48,835 nucleotides of DNA from the NCBI GenBank assembly GCA_023375785.1, contig SZWC01006744.1, positions 37,049 through 85,883 on the forward strand, written 5' to 3'. The notes under the pieces were generated by a model. That model saw only the letters and a list, made by a program, of their open reading frames with translations, was not told the DNA's origin and did no database searches. Shown here piece by piece: positions 1 to 11,057 of the stretch. The position numbers were made by a program, and so were the translations under genes. Each line of letters opens with the position of its first letter. Within the stretch, counting starts at the first letter, position 1. This stretch comes from Penium margaritaceum. Taxonomy: Eukaryota; Streptophyta; Zygnematophyceae; Desmidiales; Peniaceae.

Positions 1-367
1 TGAGCCATGCTTTGCCATGAGCCATGCTTTGCCATGAACCATGCTTTGCCGTGAGCCATGCTTTGCCATGAGCCATGCTTTGCCGTGAGCCATGCTTTGC
101 CGTGAGCCATGCTTTGCCGTGAGCCATGCTTTGCCGTGAGCCATGCTTTGCCATGAGCCATGCTTTGCCGTGAGCCATGCTTTGCCATGAGCCATGCTTT
201 GCCGTGAGCCATGCTTTGCCGTGAGCCATGCTTTGCCGTGAGCCATGCTTTGCCGTGAGCCATGCTTTGCCATGAGCCATGCTTTGCCGTGAACCATGCT
301 TTGCCATGAGCCATGCTTTGCCGTAAGTCATGCTTTGCCGTGAGCCATGCTTTGCCGTGAGCCATGG
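1..367. repeat. 17-bp tandem repeat array
   Basis: About 21 head-to-tail copies of a 17-bp unit, TGAGCCATGCTTTGCCR, where the last base alternates between G and A. Copies differ by only one or two bases (for example GAACC for GAGCC, and a degraded unit near 325). The array runs off the left edge, so its full length is unknown. It lies inside the presumed first intron of the transporter gene on the minus strand. Confidence 0.97.
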
Positions 368-666
368 TTTGGCATGAAAGCTGTTGGGTACAGGAGGATT
401 TCCTCGTACACTGACCGATGCCCTTGTGCGTTGCGTGCACACACAAGACAGAGGGTGCGGGAGGGGGAGGGGAGAGGCACAGCGAGGCCAGGCTTGGCAG
501 TGGGACCAGATGGAGCCAGGGTATGCAGTGGAGGGTATGAAGTGGAGGGTATGAAGTGGAGGGTATGAAGTGGAGGGGCGCAGTCCCTTCACTGCAGGAA
601 ATGAAATTCCATACAAGCCGCACATGTGCTGCTTCTTGCAATAGTTGGAACAACTTTTCTTCTCAC
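368..666 (-). other. Intron 1 segment of the transporter gene, non-coding
   Basis: This stretch lies directly downstream, on the minus strand, of a consensus splice donor at 661-669 and shows no continuation of the transporter reading frame. Together with the 17-bp array it is best read as the start of intron 1. No acceptor or second exon is visible, so the intron must leave the window. It contains a short 14-bp repeat at 528-577. Confidence 0.6.
528..577. repeat. 14-bp minisatellite, about 3.5 copies
   Basis: The unit GTGGAGGGTATGAA is repeated without change three times, followed by a partial fourth copy. It sits in the presumed intron of the transporter gene. Confidence 0.95.
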
Positions 667-669
667 CTG
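661..669 (-). promoter_or_regulatory. 5' splice donor of exon 1 (CAG|GTGAGA)
   Basis: On the minus strand the coding frame reads ...GVIQ and then meets CAG|GTGAGA, a near-perfect consensus donor. The exon ends at 667 and the intron GT is at 666-665. Beyond it the reading frame (VRRKVVPTIARS...) loses resemblance to the family, in which GV(I/V)Q is normally followed by a serine-serine-phenylalanine stretch. The join is phase 0. Confidence 0.8.
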
Positions 670-1353
670 GATGACGCCGGAGATGGTGGGGCTCCAGCCA
701 TTGGCGGCGGACATGGGCACCATGGCCACCGACATGATCGTGCGGTCCGCGTTGCACAGCACCATGGCAGCCGCCAGCATCGCCACCAAAGCCACCGCAG
801 GCACCCTCGATGCCACTGCCATAGTTGCTTCTGCTGCTGCTGCTGGGGCTGGCTGCAGTTTTGCGTCTCCAGTCAGTGCTGAGTGTGACTGCTCGTCCAG
901 ATTCGATTCCTCAGCGTCGTTGCCGGGGCTGCTGCTGCTGCTGCTGCCCACGTGCGGCGCAGCTGCTGCAGCGACAGAGTTGGGGAAGTGGGACACTCCC
1001 TCACGCTCAAAGGACGACGAGGAGGTTGAGAGGACAGAAGGGTGGGCCCACTTCCACAGCTCACGGCTGCTGCTGCACCTCGCCATGACCGACATCGTCA
1101 TGCTGCTGCACAGCAGCGCATGTCTATCGCTGCTGCTCCTGGGGCTGGTGCTAATGTACTGCAAAGCATGATTGCTACTGATGCTGCCGCTCCTGCCGCC
1201 GCCGCCGCTGCTGCTGAAGCTGGCTTTCAGCCGCCAGCGCCTGCAGCCTTCTTTTCTTGGAGCAGAGTGCTTGCCTAGTTGGCCGCAGACGTCTGCTGCT
1301 TCTGCAGCCTGCTTCGGCCAGCAGGAAGGCGAAACCCGCGCGTGAGTCTGCAT
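667..1353 (-). CDS. PHT4/ANTR-type (SLC17 family) anion transporter, first coding exon (partial)
   Basis: The exon encodes the N-terminus and first membrane helix of a major facilitator protein. In plants, members of this family move phosphate or other anions across plastid and related membranes. The diagnostic part is the last ~50 residues: a hydrophobic helix (PAVALVAMLAAAMVLCNADR), then TIMSVAMVPMSAANGWSP and SGVIQ, which match the conserved CN-x-DR, MS(V/I)A, GWS and GV-Q pattern of PHT4 proteins. Ahead of it is a Ser/Ala-rich, low-complexity leader, plausible as a plastid transit peptide. The frame stays open upstream to 1548 but without an ATG; the first in-frame ATG is at 1353. A second cluster of ATGs at 1101, 1095 and 1086 would place helix 1 near residue 100, as in land-plant homologues, and may be the true start. 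Helices 2-12 are outside the window. The family call is strong; the start and the target organelle are uncertain. Confidence 0.72.
820..1230. repeat. CTG/CAG triplet-rich tracts within the transporter exon
   Basis: Several runs of GCT/CTG triplets (around 829-843, 928-949, 1068-1077 and 1196-1214) are read on the minus strand as poly-Ser and poly-Ala. They explain the low-complexity leader of the transporter and the many spurious overlapping reading frames on both strands here. Confidence 0.85.
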
Positions 1354-2320
1354 CGTGCATCCGCACCGACAGCGGCCTTGCTGCGCGGCGCGACGTGGAG
1401 AAGCCAAAACACAGAATTCAGCTGTGGAAATTGTGCCACAGAATTTCGAGCTCGGTAAAACAGCCGCAGACGCCGTACTCTGTGTTCGCCGACCTGCCGT
1501 TGTTCGCAGGTTGCGCCTTCTGTGAGAGGTTCCGTCAGACAAATCCACCTCACCTTCGCCGCTCCTGCTACGCCATGACTCTTGCTGCTACCGCGACCGC
1601 CATCAACGCCGCTACTGCCACTGCAGCTCCTGCTGTTGCTGCCGGCAGTGATCTTTGTTCTCGGGAATCGCCAACGCAAGAAGAGCAGTGGTCTAACCCG
1701 CTAGAGGCCGTTGAGCACAAGACCAGGGCGGATCACGTGTCCGAAGTCTGCCGTTGCCGTGATTGGTGCACGTGGGATGTGCCCATGGCCTCACACAAGC
1801 GGGAGTGCCCAACGTCGCTGGTCCGGCCTTCCACTGACCAGAGACCTTGGCCTTCGCCATTGGCCATTGGTGTCTGAACCTGTCCCACCATGGCCAACGC
1901 ACTGCACCCGTCTGCCGACATGCGGATCGTCACACGCCAGCGTCATCATAGACACCATACCACCGAAGCGTCGAAGTCCACAGCATATGCATGCGCATGC
2001 GCATGGGTGTTTTGAGAGAGAAGGCGCTCGTGGCCAGAAAGGCACTCTTTGGCTGTGTTTCCATAGATAACGTGATCGGCCGTACCCTGTTTTCGTACGA
2101 AGTGCGTGACCTGCCGGAAGTGAAAGCGGGGAAAAAAAGGCTCGCAAAACACCGCTAAAAACGCGTGAGATGGCCGGAACTGGCGTGCACGCACCATTCG
2201 CACTCACATAGGTGTGTGCAGTGCAAATGAATTTTGTATGATTTGCACGGGCTCCGCCCACGCAAAACATACAAACTCCTAAATTGAACTAGGGGGTTTG
2301 CGTGTAGAGAACCAACCCAA
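1354..2320 (-). other. Upstream region of the transporter gene (5' UTR/promoter, undefined)
   Basis: GC-rich unique sequence with no recognised protein. Overlapping frames are open on both strands but none resembles a known family. It lies immediately 5' of the minus-strand transporter exon, so it should hold its 5' UTR and promoter. No TATA box or initiator could be assigned with confidence. A 22-bp strictly alternating purine-pyrimidine tract lies at about 1984-2005. Confidence 0.45.
1984..2005. other. Alternating purine-pyrimidine tract
   Basis: The tract alternates purine and pyrimidine for about 22 bp and is built from ATGC/GCAT steps. Such sequence can adopt left-handed Z-DNA under superhelical stress (known chemistry). 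A role at the transporter promoter is only inference. Confidence 0.6.
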
Positions 2321-2905
2321 CCCAACGCAGCTGCCGACCCATTTTCCACCCCACCTTCCAACCCAACTTCCAACCCAGCTTCTAACCTAACTTCCAACCC
2401 AACTTTCAACCTAAACACCAATCCAACTTCCATCCAAACTTCATATCCAGCTTCCAACCTGGCATTCAACCCAACTTCCAACCCAACTTCAAACCCAACT
2501 TCCAAACAAACCTCCAACCCACCTTCTCACCCAGTTTCCAACCCAACTTCCAACCCAGCTTCCAACCCAGCTTCCAACCGAACTTCCAACCCAACTTCTA
2601 ACCAAACTTCCAACCTAACTTCTCAACCCAACTTCAACCCAACTTTCAACCCAAATTCCAATCCAACTTCCAACACAACTTCCACCCCAACCTTCAACCC
2701 AACTTCCAACCCAGCTTCCCACCCAATTTCCAACCCAACTTCCAACCCAACATCCAACCCAACTTTCAACCCAAATTCCAATCCAACTTCCAACACAACT
2801 TCCACCCCAACCTTCAACCCAACTTCCAACCCAGCTTCCCACCCAATTTCCAACCCAACTTCCAACCCAACATCCAACCCAACTTTCGACCCAACTTCCA
2901 ATGAG
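2320..2905. repeat. 12-bp minisatellite (AACTTCCAACCC)
   Basis: Nearly 50 degenerate copies of a 12-bp unit. Because 12 is a multiple of 3, the minus strand reads through as a tetrapeptide repeat (EVGL/KVGL) for over 100 residues. One frame (start 3006, end 2623) carries about 38 non-repeat residues before entering the repeat. That could be a real N-terminus but resembles nothing recognised. Confidence 0.95.
2641..2880. repeat. Exact 120-bp tandem duplication in the 12-bp array
   Basis: 2641-2760 and 2761-2880 are identical base for base, ten 12-bp units each, whereas surrounding units differ from one another. This is a recent duplication of a ten-unit block. Confidence 0.98.
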
Positions 2906-3144
2906 ACATAGTCGGGGTCATTGGATTGATCCTCCAGCGACGCGTGTGAAGTCGTGTCGTGAGTGGTCAGATCGAGAAGCGCTGTCGAGGAATCAAGGGG
3001 CTTCAAAGATCGACGGCGAAGATGCGAGATGCATCTTTATACATCTTGATGTTTCTTGACGTGTCGAGAAGTCGACTGAAAGGTCATGACACTTCTATCC
3101 TCGATTCTCAAAAGTGGTCGAAGTTGTCGAAAAGTACGAGCAGG
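2906..3144. other. Unique spacer between minisatellite and satellite
   Basis: About 240 bp of non-repetitive sequence containing several GTCGA/TCGAC motifs. No gene is recognised. Its left part overlaps the non-repeat head of the minus-strand tetrapeptide-repeat frame. Confidence 0.5.
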
Positions 3145-4970
3145 TTTGCAGAAGGGCGCAGTTAGCTGAATTGCACTCAACCGTCGGGCTCAAAATTGAG
3201 GGCGCAACTAGGAAACAACTGAGGTGTAACTACGATGTAAGAAGGACGCAACTAGGGCGCAACTAGAGTGCAACTAGGGCGCAAGTAGAGTACAAAGAGG
3301 GCACAAGTAGGGTACAACAAGGGCACAATTAAGAAACAACTACTGCGTAAGGAGGGCGTAAGTAGGGGGCAACTAGGGTGCAACTAGGGCAAAACTAGGG
3401 TGCAACTAGGGGGCAAGTAGGCTGCAAGTAGGGCGCAAGTGGGGCCAACTAAGGCGCAACTAGGGTGCAAGTAGAGCGCAAGTAGGGTGCAACTAGTGTG
3501 CAACTATGACGCAACTACGGCAGAAGTAGGGCGCAAGTAGGGCGTAACTAGAGCACAAGTAGGGGACAACTAAGGCGTAAGTATGGCACAAGTAGGGGGC
3601 AACTAAGGCGTAACTAGGGTGCAAGTAAGGCGCAACTAGTGCACAACTATGGCTCAAGTCAGGCTCAACCATGGCGCAAGTAGGGCACAACTACGGCGCA
3701 CGTACGGCACAAAGAGGGCGCAACTAGGGTGCAACTAGGGCTTAACAAAGGAGTAGCTAGGGCCTAAGGAAGGCGCAACTAGGGTGCAACTAGAGCGCAA
3801 GAAGGGCGTAACTAGGGTGCAACTAAGGCGCAATTAAGATGCATCTAGGACACAACTAGAACAAAAGTTGGATGACAGTAGGGTGCAAGTAATGAACAAC
3901 TAGGGCACCAGTAGTGCACAATTAGGACGCTATCGGGTAGCTAGGGCACAACTAGGACCCAAGTACGGTGCAAGTAGGACGCAAGAAGGGCGTAACTAGA
4001 GCGCAAGTAGCGCACAACTAGGCCGCAATTAGGGCGTAAGTAAGGTGCAACCAGGGCGCAACTAGAGCACAACAAAGGCGCAAGTAGGGCGTAACTAGGG
4101 TGCAACTAGGGCATAGCTAGTGCCCAACTGAGGCGAAACTAGGGCGCAACTAGGGCGCAACAAAGGCATAACTAGGGCACAACTAGTGTGCAACTAGGAT
4201 GCAAGTAGGGCGCAAGTAAGGTGCAAGTGGGCCGCAAGTAGTGCGCAACTAGGGCACACATAGGGCGTACCTAGTGCCCAACTGAGGCGTAACAAGGGCG
4301 TAATTAGGGCACAACTAAGAAGGAACTAGGGCACAAGTAAGGCGCAACTAGGGTGCAAGTAGGGCACAAGTAGGGCGCAATTAAGGCAGAAGTACGGCAG
4401 AACTAAGGCACAACTAGGATACAACTAGGACGCAAGTAGGGCAAAACAAGGGCGCAAGTATGGCGCAACTAGGGCGCAAGTATGATGCAACTATATCGTT
4501 ACCAGAGGACAACTAGTATGCAACTAGGGCTCAACTAGGGCTTAAGTGGGACGCAAGTAGGAAGCAACAAGGGCACAACTAGGCCCCAACTAGAGCGCAA
4601 CCACACCGCAACTAGGGCGTGGCTAGTGCCACACTGCGGTGCAACTGGGGCACAAGATGGGCGCAAGTTAGGCGAAACTAGGGCGCAGGAAAGGCGGAAC
4701 TAGGGCGCAACTAGGGCACAACTAGGGCACAACTAGGGACAGTTAGGGCGCAAGTAGGGCGCAACCAGGGCACAAGTGCGACACAACAAGGGAACAACTA
4801 GGGCGCAACTAGGGTGCAAGTTTGGCGCAAGTTGGGTATAACTAGGGCATAAGAAGCGCGCAAGTAGGAGGGAACTAGGGACCAACTAGGGCGCAACTAG
4901 GGCACAACTAGGGCGCAAATAGGGCACAATTAGGGCACAAGTAGGGCACAACTAAGGTATAAGTGGGGTG
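3145..4970 (-). repeat. 11-bp satellite, minus orientation block
   Basis: Degenerate copies of the reverse complement of the main satellite unit (CAACTAGGGCG phase) run continuously for about 1.8 kb. Single-base substitutions are common and indels rare. Variant triplets equivalent to the CAGTTGG/CACTAGCTA marker of the plus block occur here in reverse complement (for example near 4110, 4264 and 4617), so this is the same satellite inverted. No conspicuous internal block duplication was seen in this part. Confidence 0.96.
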
Positions 4971-5930
4971 CGAGTTGTGCCCTAGTTGCGTATGCTTGCT
5001 CCCAACTTACATCCTACTTGCGCCCTAGTTGCGCCTAGTTGCATCTTAGTTGCGCCTTAGTTGTGACCTAGTTGCACCCAACTTGCGCCCTAGTTGCGCC
5101 CTACTTGTGCCCTAGTTGCGCCCTAGTTGTGCCCTAGTTGTGCCTCAGTTGGGTATTAGCTATGCCCTAGTTGCACCCTTTTTTGCACCCTAATTGCACC
5201 TAGTTGCACCCTGGCTGTACCCTTCTTGCGCCCCACTTGCGCCCTAGTTACGCCTGAGACGCCCTAGTTGTGCCTTAGATGGGCACTAGCTATGCACTAG
5301 CTGCGCATTTGTTGCACCCTTGTTGTACCTTAGTTGCGCCCTGGTTGCGCACTACTTGCGCCTCACTTGCACCCTAGTTGTGTCCTAGTTGCGCCCTTGT
5401 TGAACCCTACTTGTACCCTCCTGGCGCCCTACTTGCGCCCTAGTTGCGTCCTAATTGCGCCCTAGTTGCGTCCTGCTCGCACCCTAATTGCACCGTACTT
5501 GCGCCGTAGTTGCAACCTAGTTGCACCCTAGTTGCGCCATGCTTCCGCCCTACTTGTACCCTAGTTGCACCCTAGTTGTGCCCTAGTTGCACCCTATTTG
5601 CACCCAACTTGCGCTCTACTTGCGCCCTAGTTGCGCCCTCGTTGCGCCTTAGTTGGGTACTAGCTACGTCCTAGTTGTGCCCTAGTTGCACCCTAGCTGC
5701 ACCCTAGGTGCACCCTACCAGCGCCGTACTTACACCCTAGTTACGCTCTAGTTGTGACGTACTTGTGCCCTAGTTGCGTCCTACTTGCACCCTAGTTGCA
5801 CCCTAGTTGTGCTCTACTTGTGCCCTATGTGTGCCCTTCTTGCGCCCTGGTTGCACCCTATTTACGCCCTAGTTGCACCCTACTTACCCCCTACGTGCGC
5901 CCTACTCACGCTCTATTTGCACCCTGTTTG

Positions 5931-6210
5931 CGTCCTAGTTGCACCCTAATTGTACCCTAGTTGCGCCCTAGTTGTGCCCTAGTTATGCCTTAGTTGCATC
6001 CTAGTTACGCCATACTTGCGCCCTAGTTGCATTCTACTTGCGTCCTCGTTGCGCCCTAGTTGCACCCTAGTTGCGTCCTAGTTGCACCCTAATTGTACCC
6101 TAGTTGCGCCCTAGTTGTGCCCTAGTTATGCCTTAGTTGCATCCTAGTTACGCCATACTTGCGCCCTAGTTGCATTCTACTTGCGTCCTCGTTGCGCCCT
6201 AGTTGCACTT
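5931..6210. repeat. Two-copy block duplication, period 143 bp (13 units)
   Basis: The sequence starting at 5931 recurs at 6074. The copies diverge near 6206, where the second reads TGCACTTCAG. Confidence 0.93.
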
Positions 6211-6320
6211 CAGTTAGACACTAGCTATTTGTACCCTAGTTCCTCCCTAGTTGCACCCTACTTGTGCTCTACTTGCGTCCTACTTGCGGCGTACTTGCGC
6301 CCTAGTTACACCCTACCTAC

Positions 6321-6510
6321 ACCCTAGTTGTGCCCTGGTTATGCCTCACTTGGGCACTAGCTACGTCCTAGTTGTGCCCTAGTTGCACCCTAGGTGCGTC
6401 CTAGTTGCACCCTAGTTGTGCCCTGGTTATGCCTCACTTGGGCACTAGCTACGTCCTAGTTGTGCCCTAGTTGCACCCTAGGTGCGTCCTAGTTGCACCC
6501 TAGTTGTGCC
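6321..6510. repeat. Two-copy block duplication, period 88 bp (8 units)
   Basis: A block containing TGCCCTGGTTATGCC and one CACTTGGGCACTAGC marker is repeated once. Confidence 0.93.
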
Positions 6511-6525
6511 ATAGTTGGGCATTTC

Positions 6526-6716
6526 TTGCGCCCTACTTGCGGCCTCGTTACGCCCTAGTTGCACTGTAGTTGCATCCTAGTTGGGTCCTAGTTGAGCCCT
6601 AGTTACGCCCTAGTTGCGCCCTACTTGCGGCCTCGTTACGCCCTAGTTGCACTGTAGTTGCATCCTAGTTGGGTCCTAGTTGAGCCCTAGTTACGCCCTA
6701 GTTGCGCCCTACTTGC
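6526..6716. repeat. Two-copy block duplication, period 88 bp (8 units)
   Basis: The rare unit GGCCTCGTTAC occurs at 6541 and 6629 with identical flanks. Confidence 0.93.
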
Positions 6717-8210
6717 ACCCTTGTTGCACCCTAGTTGGACCCTAGTAACGCACTACTTGCACCCTCGTTGCACCTCACTTGCGCCCTAGTTGCTCCTAGT
6801 TGCGTCCTTATTGCGCCCTAGTTGCGCCTAAGTTGGACACTAGCTATGCCCTAGTTGCGCCCTAGTTGCTCCCTCGTTGTGCCCTAGTTGCGGACTGGTT
6901 GCGCCCTAGCTGCGCACTACTTGCGACGTACTTGCGCCCTAGTTGTACCCTAGTTGTGTCTTTTTTGCACACTACTTGCGCCCTACTTGCACCCTACTTG
7001 CGCCCTTGTTCTGCCCTTACTGCACCCAACTTGCGCCCTTTTTGTGCCCCAATTCTGCCCTATTTGCACCGTACTTCGCACAAGTTACACCCTACTTGCG
7101 CCCAAGTTGTGCCCTAGGAACGCCCTAGTTATGTCCTACGTGCGTCCTACTTGTGCCCTAGTTGTACCCTTCTTGAGCCCTAGTTGCGCCTTAGTTACAC
7201 CCTAGTTGTGCCTCAGTTGGACACTAGCTATGCCCTAGTTGTGTCCTAGTTGCGCTCTAGTTGCACCCTAGTTGTGCCCTAGTTGTGCCCTAGTTGCGCC
7301 CTAGTTACGCACTACTTGTGCCCTACTTGCGCCCTAATTAGGCCCTAATTGCAACCTTGTTGCACCCTTCTTCCACCCTACTAGAACCTTGCTTGCGCCC
7401 TAGTCGCGTCCTACTTGTGCTCTACTTGCGCCCTACTTACGCCCTACTTTTCCCCTAGTTATGCCCTACTTGCACCCTACTTGCGTCCTACTTGCGCCCT
7501 AGTTACGCCCTAGTTACGCCCTAGCTGCGTTCAAGTTGCACCCTAGTTGCACTCTACGTGTCCCCTACTCGCGCCCTAGTTGCACCCGAGATGCACCATA
7601 GTTGGCTCTAGTTGCGCCCTACTTGGGCCCTAGTTGCACCCTAGTTGCATACTACTTGTGTCCTAGTCCCGTCCCAGTTGGACACTAGCTACGCCTTACT
7701 TGCGCCCTAGTTGCGCCCTAGTTGCATCCTAGTTGCACACTAGTTGCGCCCTGATTACGCACTACTTGCGTCCTACTTGCGCCCTAGTTATACCCTTTTT
7801 GTGCACTACTTGCACCCTACTTGCGCCCGAGTTACGCCCTAGTTGCGCCCTTATTGCACCCTAGTTGCGCCCTTGTTGCGCTCCACTTGCGCCCTACTTC
7901 ACCCTTCTTACGCCCTGGTTACGCCCTACTTGCGCCGTACTTGCACCCTCCTTGCGCACTAGTCGCGCCCTCCTTGCGCCCTAGTTTCACCCTAGTTGTG
8001 TCCTAGTTGCTTCCTAGTTGTGCCCTAGTTGCGCCCTACTTGCACCTTAGTTGTGCCCTAGTTGAGCCTCCGTTGGACACTAGCTCCGCCCTTCCCACAC
8101 CCTAGTTGCGCACCAGTTGCACCCTAGTTGCATCCTACTTGCGTCATACTGTGCCTTATTTGTGCCCTTCTTGAGCCCCACTTACGCCCTAGTTGCGCCC
8201 TAGTTACACC

Positions 8211-8438
8211 CTAGTTGCACCTCACTTGGACACTAGTTACACCATAATTGCGCCCTAGTTGCGCCCTAGTTGCGCCATAGTTGCACTCTAGTTACACACT
8301 AAGTGTGCCCTACTTGCGCCCTAGTTGCACCTCACTTGGACACTAGTTACACCATAATTGCGCCCTAGTTGCGCCCTAGTTGCGCCATAGTTGCACTCTA
8401 GTTACACACTAAGTGTGCCCTACTTGCGCCCTAGTTGC
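8211..8438. repeat. Two-copy block duplication, period 110 bp (10 units)
   Basis: CTCACTTGGACACTAG at 8221 and 8331, each followed by the same nine variant units. Confidence 0.93.
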
Positions 8439-9984
8439 GCGCTTGTTATGCCCTACTGGCGTCCTATTTGCACCCTAGCTGTGTCCTAGTTAAACCCTAC
8501 TTTCACCCTACTTGTACCATACTTGCGCCCTACTTGCGTCCTACTTGCCCCCTAGTTGCGCCCTGCTTGCGCTCTACTTGCACCCTAGTTACGCCCTACT
8601 TGTGTCCTACTTACGCCTTACTTGCACCCCACATGCGCCCTAGTTACACCTTACTTAAGCCCTTGTTGCACCCTACTTACGCCTTACTTGTGGCCTACTT
8701 GCGCCCTAATTATGTCCTAGTTGTATCCTACATGTGCCCTACTTGTGTCCTACTTGCACCCTAGTTGCGCCCTAGTTGCACCTCAGTTGGACACAAGTAA
8801 CACCCTAGTTGTACCCTAGTTCTGCCCTAGTTGCACCCAAGTTGCGAGCTAGTCGCTCCTCAGTTGAGCACTAGCTCAGTCCTAGTTGCGCCCTAGGTTC
8901 ATCCTTGTTGTGCCCTAGTTGTGCACACCTTGCACCCTACTTGCACCCTAGTTGCACCCTAGTTGTACCCTTGTTGCACCCTACTTGGGCCCTACTTATG
9001 CCCTACTTGCGCCCTAGGTACGCCCTGGTTGCGTCCTACTTGTACCCTACTTGCACCGTACTTGCACCCTAGTTGCGACATACTTGCAACCTATTTGTGC
9101 CCTCTTTGCGCCCTAGTTGCGCCCTAATTGTGCCCTTGTTACACCCTACTTGTGCCCTACTTACGCCCTTGTTGCGCCCTACTTACACCCTTGTTGCACC
9201 CTACATGCGCCCTAGTTGCACCCTACTTGCACATCAGCTGGGCACTAGCTATGCCCTAGTTGCGCCCTAGTTGCATCCTACTTGCGTGCTACTTGTGACC
9301 TAGTTGTGCCCTACTTGTGCCCTAGTTGCGCCCCACTTGCCCCCTAGTTGCGCCTCAGTTGGGCACTAGCTACGTCCTAGTTGTGCCCTAGATGTGCCTT
9401 AGCTTTGCCCTAGTTGCTCCCTACTTGAGCCCTACTTGCGCCCTAGTTGTGTCCTTGTTGCACCCTAGTTGAGCTTCACTTGTGCCCTTTGCATCTTTCT
9501 TGTACCCTAGTTGTGCCCCAATTGTACCCTTCTTGCACACTATTTACACCCTACGTACACCCTAGTTGCACCCTAGTTTTGTCCTTGTTGCACCCTACTT
9601 GCACCCTACTTTCGTCCCACTTGCTCCCTAGTTGCGCCCTAGTTGCACCCTAGTTGCACCCTACGCGTGCCCTACTTGCACCCTAGTTACGCAATAGGTG
9701 CACACTAGTTGCGCCCTACTTGTACGCTAGTTGCGCCCTACTTGCCCCTTAGTTGTGGTCTAGTTGCATCTCACTTTGACACTAGCCACGCCCTAGTTGC
9801 GCCCTAGTTGTGCCCTAGTCGCACCCTTGTTGCGCCCTACTTACGCCATACTTGCGCCCTACTTGCGCTCTACTTGCACCCTACCCTACTTGCGCCCTAG
9901 TTGTACCCTGGTTGTGCCTCAGTTGGGCACTAGCTACGCCCTAATTTCCTCCTAGGTGTGCCCTAGTTGTGTCCTAGTTCTTGA

Positions 9985-10758
9985 AGATTTGCCCCTTGGC
10001 ATGCCTAAGTGTGGCACCAAGAGGTGCCGACGAGCCGCCAGTGAGAGGAAAATCCTCGTAGTTGGATCCAGCAGATCGATGATTGCTTGGATCCAAAAAT
10101 GGAGGATTTCTCCATAAAGTTGACGAGTCACTGATTTCGGTGGAAGTTATTATACAGGAATGAAACCAGTAACGAGGGAGATATGGGCCGTTGCCCGTGG
10201 TTGGGGTGTGTGCGGCGGCTCCGGGAGTCGGCCGCGGTTCGATTGCCGGTTAATAACAGACCGCACCGAGTAACAAAAGTCCATCTGGAGATTTTGCTCT
10301 GGAAGGGCTGCCGATGCGTCCGGTGAATGATCCGTCGAATGTCAGTAGTGCAGTATGTTATTGAGGGACTCAGCCAAAATTCTGGATCGGCGTCCGAAAC
10401 TCAAAGGTACGCTTTGTTACTTGAGGACTTCGTCAAAATTCGAACTGCACGTCCACGAACAGGTTTCGACCCACATCAATCCCTATTAAGAGATTCGATG
10501 ATTAACTCATCGAAACAGACCCCAAAGGCACAAGAGGCACCGCCACTACATGTGGGGACATCTGCGCCTCCGGAATGGCGTTTTTATGGGTCCTTGACGT
10601 GTGAGGGCACCTCGGCGGGGGACATGACCCGCGCCGCAAACTGAGCAGCTTGATTAGAATGTCGCACTTCGGCTGACGTAGCCGGATCTACAATGATCCG
10701 AATTGTACACGGTTTGATACGTTGGAGAGCTAATGACTAGCCCTAAAAATATTTTCAT
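9985..10758. other. Island in the satellite: unique sequence, no recognised gene
   Basis: About 770 bp of mixed-composition sequence. One 105-codon frame on the plus strand (10327-10644) is open but resembles nothing recognised. A GC-rich patch around 10200-10250 contains GGTTCGATTGCC, superficially like a tRNA B box, but no T-stem can form. The island probably belongs with the retrotransposon relic that follows it. Confidence 0.5.
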
Positions 10759-10969
10759 CATGTCCATGTTCGAAAACTAATTCAAAACTTCGTTATCCCC
10801 TTCGCAAAAGTGACAGTCTCACAACTCCCTTCCACTCCCAGAAGCATAGCATGAGGCAACCAGAAAGCTCACGCTTAGACTCAGAACCTGCAAAAAAGTA
10901 GCCGTGATTACAATGAAGACCACTCAGGTCATGTTGGAAGTGCCTCCACCTGGGAGTCAGTTTCTGACA
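10759..10969 (+). repeat. 211-bp direct repeat, left copy
   Basis: Begins CATGTCCATGTT and ends TTTCTGACA, and aligns along its full length, at roughly 80% identity by eye, with 11708-11918. The right copy is continuous with the copia gag reading frame, so this may be a duplicated gag tail. However, both copies also start TG and end CA, as short LTRs would. No 5-bp target duplication or primer-binding site was found. Confidence 0.75.
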
Positions 10970-11057
10970 AAGGATTGTGGGTCCACGGCCCTGACTGGTC
11001 TACAAATTGTTCACGGCTTTCGCATCGGACGAGGTTGTCATCGGGGACAACATCTTT

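Larger units (their letters stand above)
4971..9984 (+). repeat. 11-bp satellite, plus orientation, block 1
   Basis: Roughly 455 copies of an 11-bp unit, consensus TTGCGCCCTAG, with frequent CTAC for CTAG and TGTG/TGCA for TGCG. The polarity switch from the preceding block is at about 4960-4975, with no long palindrome at the junction. Open frames in this block have an 11-residue period and are not considered genes. Confidence 0.96.

Noticed and set aside
1..367. CRISPR-like array
   Set aside because: The 17-bp units are directly contiguous with no spacers, and the context is eukaryotic.
626..1171. 181-codon plus-strand ORF with hydrophobic stretches
   Set aside because: It is the antisense shadow of the transporter exon. 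The minus strand matches a known family and ends in a splice donor, whereas this frame is a product of CTG triplets.
6866..7205. Overlapping plus-strand ORFs (peptides such as YLRPSCALVAP) as proline/cysteine-rich or extensin-like proteins
   Set aside because: They have the 11-bp satellite period in all three frames and end wherever a CTAG falls in phase. No unique sequence, signal peptide or start context supports translation.
10195..10260. tRNA gene or SINE promoter (GGTTCGATTGCC resembling a B box)
   Set aside because: The bases either side of the loop cannot form a T-stem, no A box or acceptor stem is at a suitable distance, and no tRNA fold is possible.
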